64,000 nucleotides of DNA from Verrucomicrobiota bacterium (GCA_023432225.1 JAEYUW010000033.1:186001-250000); one strand, 5' to 3'; counted from the stretch's first letter, positions 34,591-43,022 are shown. A program made the numbers and translations. The notes: generated from the sequence alone by a model not told the origin.

Positions 34591-34774
34591 GCCGGGCTCC
34601 AGACCGACATCGTCGGGGCAGCAACCGACCAGAGGAGGCCCGTTATGAGGCAGGTCGCGCGCTCGCGCGCGACTCGTCCGGCCACGGTGGCACCCCACGG
34701 ATTTCCCTGCCCCGCCTGCACCGCCATTTCGCTCTCGCGCCACACGCGTTCCCTTTGGATCGTGGTCGCCGCCC

Positions 34775-35422
34775 ATGCGCCTGCGCACCGTTCTCTTCGA
34801 CCTCGACGGCACTCTCGTCGATCAATTCCAAGCGATCTACCGCTGCCACGTTTTTGCGATGCGGCAGATCGGCCTGCCGGAACCCACGTTCGAGCAGGTG
34901 AAGCGCGCCATCGGCCGCGGACTCGACGACGCCATCCGCGACCTCGCCGGCGCCGAAAACGTCGCGCGCATCCTCCCGATTTATCAGGAACACTGGAACG
35001 CCACGAGCCTGCGCGATGCCGCGCTTTTCCCCGGCTCGCTCGAACTGCTGCAAGCGCTGCGCGATCGCAGCCTGAAATGCGCTGCGCTCACGAACAAGCG
35101 CGGCCAGGCCTCCCGCGAAGTCTGCGCCCACCTCGGCCTCACGCCTCTGCTCGTTGGCATCTTCGGCGCCGGCGACACGCCGTGGCTGAAACCGCAGCGC
35201 GAATTCGCCGAACACGCGCTCCGCACCCTCGGCGCCACCGCGCCGGAAACCGCGCTCGTAGGCGACTCGATCTACGACGTCGCCGCCGCGCTGAATGCCG
35301 ACCTCGCCTTCTTCGGCGTCACCACCGGCACGCACGACGCACCCGCTCTGCGCACCGCCGGCGCGCGTGAAATTTTCCCGGACCTCACCGCCGCCACTCC
35401 CGCAATCCTCGCCCGCTGCTGA
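34775..35422 (+). CDS. HAD-superfamily hydrolase, phosphoglycolate phosphatase-like
   Basis: 215 residues. HAD motif I LFDLDGTLVD (nucleophile and acid Asp), motif II ALTNKRG, motif III lysine in TPWLKPQREF, and motif IV VGDSIYDVAAA. A helical cap lies between motifs I and II (subclass IA, as in Gph/PGP enzymes). Likely removes phosphate from phosphoglycolate or a similar small substrate, but members are promiscuous. ATG 34775 sits four codons before the conserved first strand. The gap before it (34591-34774) shows no gene. Confidence 0.88.
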   Translation: MRLRTVLFDLDGTLVDQFQAIYRCHVFAMRQIGLPEPTFEQVKRAIGRGLDDAIRDLAGAENVARILPIYQEHWNATSLRDAALFPGSLELLQALRDRSLKCAALTNKRGQASREVCAHLGLTPLLVGIFGAGDTPWLKPQREFAEHALRTLGATAPETALVGDSIYDVAAALNADLAFFGVTTGTHDAPALRTAGAREIFPDLTAATPAILARC

Positions 35423-35460
35423 AGCGTGGGCCCGGCTTGGCTGCCCACGCTGCCCTCTTC

Positions 35461-35495
35461 CGCAAAAGTGTAACCTAATAGGTTACACTTTTGCG
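35461..35495. terminator. Perfect 17-bp AT-rich inverted repeat between convergent genes
   Basis: CGCAAAAGTGTAACCTA (35461-35477), one A, then its exact complement (35479-35495). With AAAA and TTTT flanking the GTGTAACC/GGTTACAC stem it can work as a bidirectional terminator for the HAD and DUF2721 genes. The perfection and low GC relative to the surroundings also fit a protein-binding site. Confidence 0.7.
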
Positions 35496-35537
35496 CGCCA
35501 CTTCGCGACTGCGCGGACACCGCCGAAGGTCACCGCC

Positions 35538-35990
35538 TCACTTTCCCTGTCGCGACCACGCGACCTCGGAGTCGAGCGCGTGCAGCGAGATGACGATGTC
35601 GCGCACGAAATAGACCAGCGACCCGAAGAGCAGGCCGATGCTCGCGACGAAAAACACGAACAACAGCCACTCGCCCTCGAACCGCAGTCGGGCCGTCGCG
35701 AAGATCGCCAGAATCAACAGGCACGCCGACAGCATGCTCAACACCGCCCACAACACCGACGAGCGGATCATCCGCGTGCGCCGCGTCAGCACGGCGAGTT
35801 GCTCCTCGATCCGTGGATTCGCTTCGCCGCGATGATCGCGGAGCTCCTTCGCCAGCGCTCGCGTGCGATCGACGGTGCGGCCGAGGCGATTCGTCAGCGT
35901 CAAGAGCAGCATGCCTGCACCCGAAATCAAAATCACCGGCGCAATGGAGGCCTGAATCACCGGCAGCATCGTGGAAGAAATCGCGTCCAT
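35538..35990 (-). CDS. DUF2721 family membrane protein, copy 1
   Basis: 150 residues with three hydrophobic helices (about 11-32, 80-100 and 108-130) and a charged middle region containing LTNRLGRTVDRTRALAKEL, the DUF2721 hallmark. Function unknown. The next gene upstream encodes a clear paralogue; the two are 134 bp apart in the same orientation. Confidence 0.85.
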   Translation of the reverse strand: MDAISSTMLPVIQASIAPVILISGAGMLLLTLTNRLGRTVDRTRALAKELRDHRGEANPRIEEQLAVLTRRTRMIRSSVLWAVLSMLSACLLILAIFATARLRFEGEWLLFVFFVASIGLLFGSLVYFVRDIVISLHALDSEVAWSRQGK

Positions 35991-36124
35991 TCAGGCAAGG
36001 TAGGTTCCGCCCTCCCTTCACGCAACGTCTTCCCGGGTCACGAAGCCGCGTTCGTTGTCAGAGCCCGCGCATGCAATGCGGCATCGGGCAAAAACACCGC
36101 CAACGTCACCCACGGTGCCGTCAC

Positions 36125-36580
36125 TCATTGCCGAGGCAGCGCCTTCGCCCGATCGATCTGCAAACGCAGCGCGTGCAGCGCCGAAAAAATATCACGCAAA
36201 AATTCCGCGAGCGACGCGATCAGCAACAGGATGCTCACGCCGAACAGGAACAGCACCACCTCGCGCATCGGCCATTCGAGCAGCGCGCCACAAAACAACG
36301 CCACGATCATGAAGCACGACGCCAGCATGCTGAAGCCCGCCGCCGTCACCGCGCGCCGGATCATCACGGAACGTCCCCACATGATCTCCAGCTGCTCCTC
36401 CAGATGCAACCGGGCGTCGCCGTGCGTCCCGGGAATCGCCTCCGCCACCACCCGCGTGCGATCCACAATGCGCCCCATGCGATTCGTCAGCACGATCAAC
36501 AACGCGCCCATGCCCGACAGCAAAATCACCGGCGTGATCGCGAGCTGGATGATCGGCAGAAGGGAGGAGAGCGAGTCCAT
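36125..36580 (-). CDS. DUF2721 family membrane protein, copy 2
   Basis: 151 residues, aligned over its whole length with copy 1: same N-terminal helix (IQLAITPVILLSGMGALLIV), LTNRMGRIVDRTRVVAEAI, an EEQL helix and two C-terminal membrane helices. Tandem paralogues, probably from local duplication. No known function. Confidence 0.85.
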   Translation of the reverse strand: MDSLSSLLPIIQLAITPVILLSGMGALLIVLTNRMGRIVDRTRVVAEAIPGTHGDARLHLEEQLEIMWGRSVMIRRAVTAAGFSMLASCFMIVALFCGALLEWPMREVVLFLFGVSILLLIASLAEFLRDIFSALHALRLQIDRAKALPRQ

Positions 36581-36620
36581 GGCGCTGAGCGTGCGAACCG
36601 GAAACGAGCGGGCAACCCGG

Positions 36621-36983
36621 TTATCGGGTCAAAATCGTCGCGCCGAACGCCACCGCTGCCGGCAGCGCCTGCACGTAAAGGATCTTCCGGTTCGCCGTCG
36701 CCGCCCCGAATACGCCTGCCACCACCACACACCCGAGGAAAAACAGACGCACCGCGCCGCCCAACTCTCCGCCGGCGGCGAGCCCCCAGATCAGACCCGC
36801 CGCGAGGAAGCCGTTATAGAGCCCCTGATTCATCGCCAGCTTCCGGCTCGCCGCGGCAAACTCCGGCGTCAGCCCGAACACGCGCCGGCCGTAAGGGGTG
36901 TTCCACAGAAAGATTTCCAGCACGAGGAACCAGACATGCAACAGCGCGACGAGCGCCGTGAGAAGCGTGGCAGCGAGGGGCAT
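36621..36983 (-). CDS. DUF1304 family membrane protein
   Basis: 120 residues, four membrane helices. The segments VALLHVWFLVLEIFLWNTPY, GLTPEFAAASRKLAMNQGLY and NGFLAAGLIWGL are characteristic of DUF1304. ATG 36983 gives the normal family length; an in-frame ATG at 37049 would add a non-conserved leader. Function unknown. It is separated from the second DUF2721 gene by 40 bp, so co-transcription is likely. Confidence 0.88.
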   Translation of the reverse strand: MPLAATLLTALVALLHVWFLVLEIFLWNTPYGRRVFGLTPEFAAASRKLAMNQGLYNGFLAAGLIWGLAAGGELGGAVRLFFLGCVVVAGVFGAATANRKILYVQALPAAVAFGATILTR

Positions 36984-37080
36984 GCCGCGAGCGTGGCCCC
37001 AGCGCACCGCGGCGCCAAGCTCCGACACGGCGGAAGGGTTGTCATCCATTAGATGACAAACTCGCCGCCGCCGTGGACGG

Positions 37081-37533
37081 TCAGGCGGGACCGGCGCCGC
37101 GCCGCTGGATCACCAACTGCGACGTCATGTCCTGCACGAGTTTCCCGTGTTGGTTGAACGTCCGGCAACGCAGCGTCAGCCGGCCATGCGTGGGGCGTCC
37201 GGGCATTTCGCTTTTCGCGATCACCTCCTGCACCACGCGCAAGCGATCACCCGGTCGCACCGGCCGCGGAAAGCGCAGCTCTTCGATCACATGGCCAATC
37301 ACGCCGCCCTCGACCTGCATCTCGCCCTGCACCATCAGGCGCATGGTCACCGCCGCCGTGTGCCAGCCGCTCGCCACGTGTTCGCCAAACAACGAGTCCC
37401 GCGCCGCCACGGGATCAGTGTGAAACGGCTGCGGATCAAACTGCCGCGCAAACGCGATGATTTCCGCCGCGGTCATCTCTTGCTCCGCGGTCGCGAATTT
37501 CTGGCCCGGTTGCAGGTCGTCCCACGTCAACAT
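37081..37533 (-). CDS. MaoC-like hydratase/dehydratase domain protein
   Basis: 150 residues forming one hot-dog fold. The hydratase-2 signature region reads FDPQPFHTDPVAARDSLFGE, with the catalytic Asp and His, followed by HVASGWHTAAVTMRLMV. Such proteins hydrate enoyl-CoA esters; single-domain versions have varied or unknown acyl-CoA substrates. ATG 37533 places LTWDDLQPGQKF at the N-terminus as in homologues. No fatty-acid genes nearby. Confidence 0.88.
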   Translation of the reverse strand: MLTWDDLQPGQKFATAEQEMTAAEIIAFARQFDPQPFHTDPVAARDSLFGEHVASGWHTAAVTMRLMVQGEMQVEGGVIGHVIEELRFPRPVRPGDRLRVVQEVIAKSEMPGRPTHGRLTLRCRTFNQHGKLVQDMTSQLVIQRRGAGPA

Positions 37534-37634
37534 GCCACGCAACCTGCGTGGTTCGGCGCGGTTGTCCACTGCCGGATTGTTTTCCACGCGGCTTCTGCTT
37601 GAGTGCCCCCGCGCTTGGGCCGGCGCCTTACCCG

Positions 37635-38207
37635 ATGAAAAAACTCACCCTCCTCCTCGCGAGCGCGCTCCTGCTGGTTGGCGCGCACGCCCAAGTCCCT
37701 GCCGCGCCGGCTCCCGACGCCGCCAAACTCGCGCTCGCGCGCGAAGTCATCACGGCCATGCAGGCCGACAAGCTGATCGATCGCATGACCGGTCAGATGA
37801 AACAGATGGCCGCGCAAATGGCCGGCTACGCCCCTGACATGCCCGCCGACAAACGCGCCCGCGCCGAAGCCACGCAGGCCAAGATCATGGAGCTGAGCAT
37901 GGAAATGTCGAAGACGCTGCTCACGAAGATGGACACCATCTACGCCGACGTCTTCACCGAGCCGGAGCTCAAAGCGATGAAGGCCTTCTATTCCTCCCCC
38001 GAAGGTGCGAGCGCGCAGCTCAAGCAAGCCGAGGTTGCCCAGCGCATGATGCCGCTCGTGCAGGAGCTGCAACGCGGCCTGATGCCGAAAATCCAGCAGA
38101 TCATGGCCGAAGCGCAGGCCGAAGAGGCCAAGGCCGCCGCCGCCGCCACCGCGATGCCAGCACCGGAAGCTGCTCCGTCCGCCAAAACCACCGAGCCCGC
38201 GAAGTAA
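37635..38207 (+). CDS. Exported DUF2059 family protein
   Basis: 190 residues. Signal peptide (MKKLTLLLASALLLVGAHAQ), then a helical DUF2059 domain (about 35-160) with the recognisable VFTEPELKAMKAFYSSPEGA and Met/Gln-rich helices, and a low-complexity Ala/Pro/Lys tail. No enzymatic role is known for the family. ATG 37635 begins the signal peptide. Divergent from the MaoC-like gene. Confidence 0.87.
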   Translation: MKKLTLLLASALLLVGAHAQVPAAPAPDAAKLALAREVITAMQADKLIDRMTGQMKQMAAQMAGYAPDMPADKRARAEATQAKIMELSMEMSKTLLTKMDTIYADVFTEPELKAMKAFYSSPEGASAQLKQAEVAQRMMPLVQELQRGLMPKIQQIMAEAQAEEAKAAAAATAMPAPEAAPSAKTTEPAK

Positions 38208-38225
38208 CCGTTTTCCACGCGCCAC

Positions 38226-38247
38226 GTAGCGCAGGCGTCTCGCCTGC
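38226..38247 (+). repeat. Family C single unit (variant)
   Basis: GTAGCGCAGGCGTCTCGCCT plus GC, one copy directly after the DUF2059 gene. Confidence 0.8.
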
Positions 38248-38273
38248 CTCTCACTCCTCCCGGCTCGCCGCGC

Positions 38274-38810
38274 TCAACGCGCCGCGGGCTTTTTCTTGGG
38301 CGGATACGGCACCACGCCCATCTGGCGCAACCGCGCCACGACGCACGGTTCGGTATCGCGCCGCGCCGCCGCCAGCGCACGTCGCACGTCGGCGCGCAGC
38401 TCCGGATGCCGCTTCGCCGCCAGCCACAGCGCATTCAAACTCCATACCCGCACCGTCGCCTTGGGATCGTCCAACTGCGCACGCAGGAAACTCGTCACTT
38501 CCTCCGGCGCGAGCTCGATCAACTCGGGATGCTCCGCCCAAAGCTGGCAAAGAATGAGCCGGCCGAGGTGGGAGCGCACGCCATCGAGCCCGTCGACCAC
38601 GATCGTCCACGCCTCGGGCGACGGCTGCCCGCCTTCGTTCACCCAGCGCCGCAGCAGCCAGGCTCCCGTCCATTCAAGCGCGGGCGACCCGCTCACGATC
38701 GCCTCCGCCACAGTCTGCGCGTAGCGTGGATGCGTGCGGTTGCGCTCGTGCCACTGCCGCAGCTGCGAAACGGATATTCTCGGCTCGGTCTCCAACTCAT
38801 CGAGGAGCAT
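38274..38810 (-). CDS. Hypothetical HEAT-like helical protein
   Basis: 178 residues from ATG 38810. The sequence is all helical with pairs such as LGRLILCQLWAEHPELIELA and ATVRVWSLNALWLAAKRHPE, like short HEAT/ARM repeats, and ends in a basic tail (PPKKKPAAR). The open frame continues upstream to 38987, but that part translates a family D repeat pair and is not considered coding. No specific family recognised. Confidence 0.7.
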   Translation of the reverse strand: MLLDELETEPRISVSQLRQWHERNRTHPRYAQTVAEAIVSGSPALEWTGAWLLRRWVNEGGQPSPEAWTIVVDGLDGVRSHLGRLILCQLWAEHPELIELAPEEVTSFLRAQLDDPKATVRVWSLNALWLAAKRHPELRADVRRALAAARRDTEPCVVARLRQMGVVPYPPKKKPAAR

Positions 38811-38857
38811 GCCCCCATTTGTGGCGAGGTTTTCCCCGCGAAGCGATGCCGCGTGAA

Positions 38858-38948
38858 GTAGGGCCGGCTTCAGCCGGCCCCGTCCGATCTGGTTCGCAGT
38901 CGTCATTCGAGGGCGAGTTTCCACTGGACCGGCTGAAGCCGGCCCTAC
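38858..38948. repeat. Family D inverted pair (GTAGGGCCGGCTTCAGCCGG)
   Basis: GTAGGGCCGGCTTCAGCCGG plus CCC at 38858-38880 and an inverted copy (one mismatch) at 38926-38948. It lies between the HEAT-like gene and recD2. A third pair of the same family sits inside recD2 at 40619-40686. Confidence 0.9.
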
Positions 38949-39007
38949 CGCCGCACCGCACGCCCAAGCTTGCTCGCGCGAACGCACGCGCTAACCGTTC
39001 TCCTCGC

Positions 39008-41503
39008 GTGGCCGCACCCTCCGCCAACTCCCTCACCGGCGTCCTCGAGCGCATCATCTTCTTCAACGAGGAAAATCACTACACCATCGCGGAGCTGCGC
39101 CCCGACACCGCCAAGTCCGCCGAAGACCGTGTCACCATCGTCGGCACGCTCCCCGGCGTGCAATGCGGCGAAACGCTCCAGCTGACCGGCGAGTGGGTGA
39201 AGCACGCGCAGCACGGCGCGCAGTTCAAGATCGCCGCGCACAAGAGCGAGCTCCCCTCCTCCGTTTACGGCATCCGCAAATACCTCGGCAGCGGGCTCGT
39301 GCCCGGCATCGGCAAAGTTTACGCCAACAAAATCGTCGACGCGTTTGGCACCGACACTTTCCGCGTGCTCAGCGAAGAGTCGGGCAAGCTCCGCAAAGTT
39401 CCCGGCATCGGCAAAGTCCGCGCCACCGCCATCAAGGCCGCGTGGGACGAACAGAAAATCCTCCGCGAAGTTCACATCTACCTCCAAACCTACGGCGTCA
39501 CCACTTCGCAGTGCGTGAAGATCGTGAACAAGTTCGGCCTCACCGCGCCGCAGATCATCCGCGAGGAACCCTACCGCATCGCCCGCGAGATCGACGGCAT
39601 CGGTTTCAAGACCGCCGATCGTCTCGCCATCAATCTCGGCTTCGCCAACGACGCCGCGCCTCGCCTCGATGCCGGCCTGATCTACGCGCTCGAGACCCTG
39701 CAGGAGGATGGCCACACGGCCTACCCGCGCGACGAACTCGTCACCTACACTGCCACGCTCCTCGAAACCTCCGCCGAGCGCGTCGAGGCGCGCATCGACG
39801 CGCTAATCGCGCAACGCGCCATCGTCGCACATTCGCCCGCAGCCGTGGAGGGCGCCGCTCCGTCGGCGCCGGTAGGGCGAGTCGTCCCCGACGAGCCGAA
39901 ACACAGCGACGCCAAGCGGCTCACCGAGGACGGTTCGCCCTACCCGTCCTCCGCACTCCGCCATCCGCATTCCTTCCTCCAGCTCCCGAACAACTCCCGC
40001 GCCGAGCAAAAGATCGCCGATGTCGTCCGCCGCCTCGCCGCGGTGCCGAGCGGCCTGCCGCCGATCAAAGTCGACGCCGCCGTTACCTGGGCGCAGGAGA
40101 AAGCCGGCTTCGAGTTCCACGGCCTGCAATCCGCCGCGATCAAGAACGCGCTCACGCACAAATTCACCATCCTCACCGGCGGCCCCGGCACCGGGAAGAC
40201 CACGATCCTCCGCGCGTTGGTCGATATCCTGAAGGCCAAGAAAGTCCGCGTGACGCTCGCGGCCCCCACCGGCCGCGCCGCGCAGCGCCTCGCCGAAACG
40301 ACCGGCGGTTTCGCGTCGACGATTCACCGCCTGCTCAAGTTCGAGAACGGCGCATTCACCGTGAACGAATCGCACCCGCTCGCGACCGATTTCCTCATCG
40401 TCGATGAAGCCTCGATGCTCGACACGCGTCTCGCCGCCGCGCTGTTGCAAGCCGTGCCCGCGCGCGCGCACCTGCTGCTCGTCGGCGACATCGACCAGTT
40501 GCCCAGCGTCGGCGCCGGCAACGTGCTCAAGGACTTGATAGCTGTCAGCAGTCAGCTTTCAGCAATCAGCCCGGAGGGCGCCGCTCCGTCGGCGCCGACC
40601 AATCCAACGTCGCGCCAGGTAGGGCCGGCTTCAGCCGGCCCAATCGGCCTTGCTGCACAACGTGGACCGGCTGAAGCCGGTCCTACCTCCGCCGCCACTC
40701 CGCACTCCGCAATCCGCATTTCGCAATCGCCCCTCCCCGTCACGCGCCTCTCGTTCGTCTATCGCCAAGGCAAGGAAAGCGCGATCGTCACCACCGCGCA
40801 CGCCATCAACGAAGGTCACGCGCAGCCGCCGCCGGTCTTGAGCGAAGTGGAAAAGGCGCAGGCGTGGAGCGATCTGAACTTCATCGCCGCAACCGACGCC
40901 GAGGATTGCCTCGCCAAGATCGTCGAGCTCACCACGCGGTTCATCCCGGCGCATTTCAAGTGGTTCAATCCGGTCACCGACGTGCAGGTGCTCGCACCGA
41001 TGCACAAGGGCACGGTCGGCGTCGGCAACCTCAACACTCGCCTGCAAGCCGCCCTCAATCCGCACCAGAAAGGCCTGCGCGCCGTGAGCGGCGAGTATCG
41101 CCCCGGCGACAAGCTCATCCAGCTGCGCAACAACTACGACAAGGGTCTCTTCAACGGCGACATCGGCACCGTCGTCAGCACCGACCTCACGAAAGGCACG
41201 CTGATCGCCGACTTCGACGGCGAGCAACACGTCTTCGAGCGCGGTGAGATGAACGAGGTCGCGCTCGCCTACGCCATCAGCATCCACAAGTCGCAGGGCA
41301 GCGAATACCCCGTCGTCATCGTGCCGCTGCTGAAGGCGCACTTCATGATGCTCCAGCGGAATCTCGTCTACACCGCGATCACGCGCGGGCGAAAAAAAGT
41401 CTTCCTCGTCGGCGAACCCGCCGCCTACTCGATGGCCGTGCGCAATTCCGAATCCAAATTCCGCTGCACGCACCTGCGCGAGAAGATCGTTGCCGGCCTC
41501 TGA
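39008..41503 (+). CDS. recD2: RecD2-type ATP-dependent DNA helicase with two repeat-derived insertions
   Basis: 831 residues from GTG 39008, against about 720-750 for typical RecD2. N-terminal OB-like domain (LERIIFFNEENHYTIAEL), helix-hairpin-helix region (VPGIGKVRATAIKAAWDEQK), then SF1B helicase motifs: Walker A GGPGTGKTTILRAL (near residue 396), LIVDEASMLD, GDIDQLPSVGAGN, and C-terminal AYAISIHKSQGSEYPVVIV. The family unwinds 5'-3' and acts in DNA repair and stress resistance. Residues about 278-317 and 511-577 are encoded by palindromic repeats in frame and interrupt otherwise conserved order; all motifs remain intact. The open frame further upstream is repeat DNA. The start is uncertain because no ATG is close. 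Confidence 0.88.
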   Translation: MAAPSANSLTGVLERIIFFNEENHYTIAELRPDTAKSAEDRVTIVGTLPGVQCGETLQLTGEWVKHAQHGAQFKIAAHKSELPSSVYGIRKYLGSGLVPGIGKVYANKIVDAFGTDTFRVLSEESGKLRKVPGIGKVRATAIKAAWDEQKILREVHIYLQTYGVTTSQCVKIVNKFGLTAPQIIREEPYRIAREIDGIGFKTADRLAINLGFANDAAPRLDAGLIYALETLQEDGHTAYPRDELVTYTATLLETSAERVEARIDALIAQRAIVAHSPAAVEGAAPSAPVGRVVPDEPKHSDAKRLTEDGSPYPSSALRHPHSFLQLPNNSRAEQKIADVVRRLAAVPSGLPPIKVDAAVTWAQEKAGFEFHGLQSAAIKNALTHKFTILTGGPGTGKTTILRALVDILKAKKVRVTLAAPTGRAAQRLAETTGGFASTIHRLLKFENGAFTVNESHPLATDFLIVDEASMLDTRLAAALLQAVPARAHLLLVGDIDQLPSVGAGNVLKDLIAVSSQLSAISPEGAAPSAPTNPTSRQVGPASAGPIGLAAQRGPAEAGPTSAATPHSAIRISQSPLPVTRLSFVYRQGKESAIVTTAHAINEGHAQPPPVLSEVEKAQAWSDLNFIAATDAEDCLAKIVELTTRFIPAHFKWFNPVTDVQVLAPMHKGTVGVGNLNTRLQAALNPHQKGLRAVSGEYRPGDKLIQLRNNYDKGLFNGDIGTVVSTDLTKGTLIADFDGEQHVFERGEMNEVALAYAISIHKSQGSEYPVVIVPLLKAHFMMLQRNLVYTAITRGRKKVFLVGEPAAYSMAVRNSESKFRCTHLREKIVAGL
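39848..39943. repeat. REP-like insertion 1 inside recD2
   Basis: A GGAGGGCGCCGCTCCGTCGG hairpin (39848) is followed by an inverted pair GTAGGGCGAGTCGTCCCCGA / complement of GTAGGGCGAACCGTCCTCGG (39872-39943, about 21 of 27 positions matching). It is read in frame by recD2 as EGAAPSAP followed by a linker-like peptide. Confidence 0.8.
40540..40733. repeat. REP-like insertion 2 inside recD2
   Basis: Composite block: CTGTCAGCAGTCAGCTTTCA-type heptads, a second GGAGGGCGCCGCTCCGTCGG hairpin (40573), a family D inverted pair (40619-40686) and AATCCGC-type heptads (to about 40733). recD2 reads through it in frame, again giving EGAAPSAP and then GPASAGP-type peptides, between LKDLI and VTRLSFVYRQ. 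Confidence 0.85.
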
Positions 41504-41626
41504 GCCGCCCGATCTCGCACCTTCCCAGCCGGGGTTCCGTCGAGCCTTGGCGAAGGCGGAAACCGCAGGAGGCAGAAACACTGAATCGGATATTTCCCCG
41601 CCTCCCTGCGGACGCCCCCTTCCCTC

Positions 41627-41688
41627 GTAGCGGAATTCGTCAGAATTTCGCCCGCCGCGCGCCGCGAAAGCCTCACGGCTTCCGCTAC
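41627..41688. repeat. Family A bipartite REP-like element, copy 3 (inverted)
   Basis: 62 bp, same ends as copy 1 in opposite orientation. The 358-bp gap between recD2 and the TlpA gene (41504-41861) contains this element and the hairpin pair at 41767, and no gene. Confidence 0.88.
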
Positions 41689-41766
41689 ACATGAAATCCA
41701 GGCCGAGGCAAATACCGCAACAAAGGCGCACGCACGCATCCCCACGAAAAGCCCGCGCCCTCCCCG

Positions 41767-41851
41767 GGAGGGCGGCGCTCCGTCGCCGCCGCGCTATCGC
41801 CCCCGCCCCACGTCGTTGCGAGTTCCGCTCCGGCATCGGAGCGGCGCCCTT
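41767..41851. repeat. GGAG-headed hairpin pair before TlpA gene 1
   Basis: GGAGGGCGGCGCTCCGTCGC near 41767 and an inverted relative (GGGCGCCGCTCCGATGCCGG on the minus strand) ending near 41851. Related to the GGAG units inside recD2. It lies just past the end of the first sigma/FecR/TonB/TlpA cassette. Confidence 0.6.
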
Positions 41852-41861
41852 TTCTTCAGCT

Positions 41862-43022
41862 CTACTTCCCGAGCAGACGCCGGACTTCCTGGGCCAGTTT
41901 CTCGCCGCGCGCGTCGGTAGAGACGAGCATGCCCTTTTGATCGAGGAGGAACATCGCAGGGATCGCCATCACGGTGTATTCCTTCGCCACCGGATCTTCC
42001 CAACCCCTGCCGACGAACCGTTGCGGCCAAGGCAGGCCTTCCTTCGCGACGAGCGCGGCGAACTTCTGGCGGTCGCGCTCATGGTCGAGGGAAATGCCGA
42101 TGATCTCGAAGCCGTGCTCGTGCAGTTCGGCGTAGGCCTTTTTCACGTTGGGCAACTCGGCGATGCACGGGCCGCACCACGTCGCCCAGAAGTCGAGCAG
42201 CACGACCTTGCCGCGCAGGGCGGCGAGGTTGACTTCGCGACCGTCGAGCGCGGTGAACTTCAGCTCGAACGGTCGCTGGCTGAGTTCGAAGAAGCGCAGG
42301 CGATCGTTCACGTAGTCGCGCGCGCCGCGATTCGGGCTCTCGGCGAACGGGCGCAACACCTCCGCCTCGCTCTGCCCGCGCGCGGTCATCGCGAGGCGCA
42401 CGAACATCGTGAGCAGGCCACGCCCGGAGTTGCTGTCCGCCCAGCGCGCGAGGAACGCGTTCATCTCCGTCTCGACGCGCGCAAGGTCGAAGGGCTTTTT
42501 TTCCTGCGCGGCCATGTAGGCCGGCTGGAAGACGGCCATCAGGTCGAAGAACTCGATCTGCTCGCGCACTTCCGGTGGCACGTCTTTCGCGGCGCGCAGT
42601 TGTTTTTCCAACTCGTCGACCCGCGCGCTCCACGCGGTCTCGGCCGCGGTGTCGCGCACGACGGCTTTTTCGCCGGCGGTCGCGTAGTCGTCGCCGATCG
42701 AGACGACGAAGCGCGGATGAAAGCGCCGCTGCTGCAGGATCAGCGCGGCGTGCCAGCGCCGCGGGTCGTCCGGGTGCTTCGCGATGAAGGCGAACGCGTC
42801 TTCGCCGATCTTTCGCGTGAGGCCGTCAAACCACCGGTAGTGGTCCGCGCCGCTCAGATTCGGCGGCGGCTGACTGGTCGTGAGCGCGCGCAACGCGTCG
42901 AGTTCGGCCTGCGTGGCGTCGGCGGCCGGGGCCGCGTCCTGCGCGAACGCGGTCGCGGCGAGCGTGAGAGCAGCGGCCGCGCCCACCAGCAGCGCGCGCA
43001 GACGAAGGAAGGAGGAGATCAT
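41862..43022 (-). CDS. TlpA-like thiol-disulfide oxidoreductase, cassette 1
   Basis: 386 residues. Signal peptide (MISSFLRLRALLVGAAAALT), a helical N-terminal region (about 35-240) with the motif HPDDPRRW (residues 83-90), and a C-terminal TlpA/AhpC-TSA thioredoxin domain (about 250-386) with active site WCGPC (Cys283, Cys286) and IPAMFLLDQKG cis-Pro. Such domains reduce periplasmic disulfides. The start codon overlaps the stop of receptor gene 1 by 4 nt (ATGA), tying its expression to the receptor. Closely similar proteins end cassettes 2 and 3. Its target is unknown. Confidence 0.9.
   Translation of the reverse strand: MISSFLRLRALLVGAAAALTLAATAFAQDAAPAADATQAELDALRALTTSQPPPNLSGADHYRWFDGLTRKIGEDAFAFIAKHPDDPRRWHAALILQQRRFHPRFVVSIGDDYATAGEKAVVRDTAAETAWSARVDELEKQLRAAKDVPPEVREQIEFFDLMAVFQPAYMAAQEKKPFDLARVETEMNAFLARWADSNSGRGLLTMFVRLAMTARGQSEAEVLRPFAESPNRGARDYVNDRLRFFELSQRPFELKFTALDGREVNLAALRGKVVLLDFWATWCGPCIAELPNVKKAYAELHEHGFEIIGISLDHERDRQKFAALVAKEGLPWPQRFVGRGWEDPVAKEYTVMAIPAMFLLDQKGMLVSTDARGEKLAQEVRRLLGK

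Noticed and set aside
38726..39007. ATG-initiated N-terminal extension of recD2
   Set aside because: The extension translates the family D repeat pair and part of the antisense HEAT-like gene; homology begins at about 39020.
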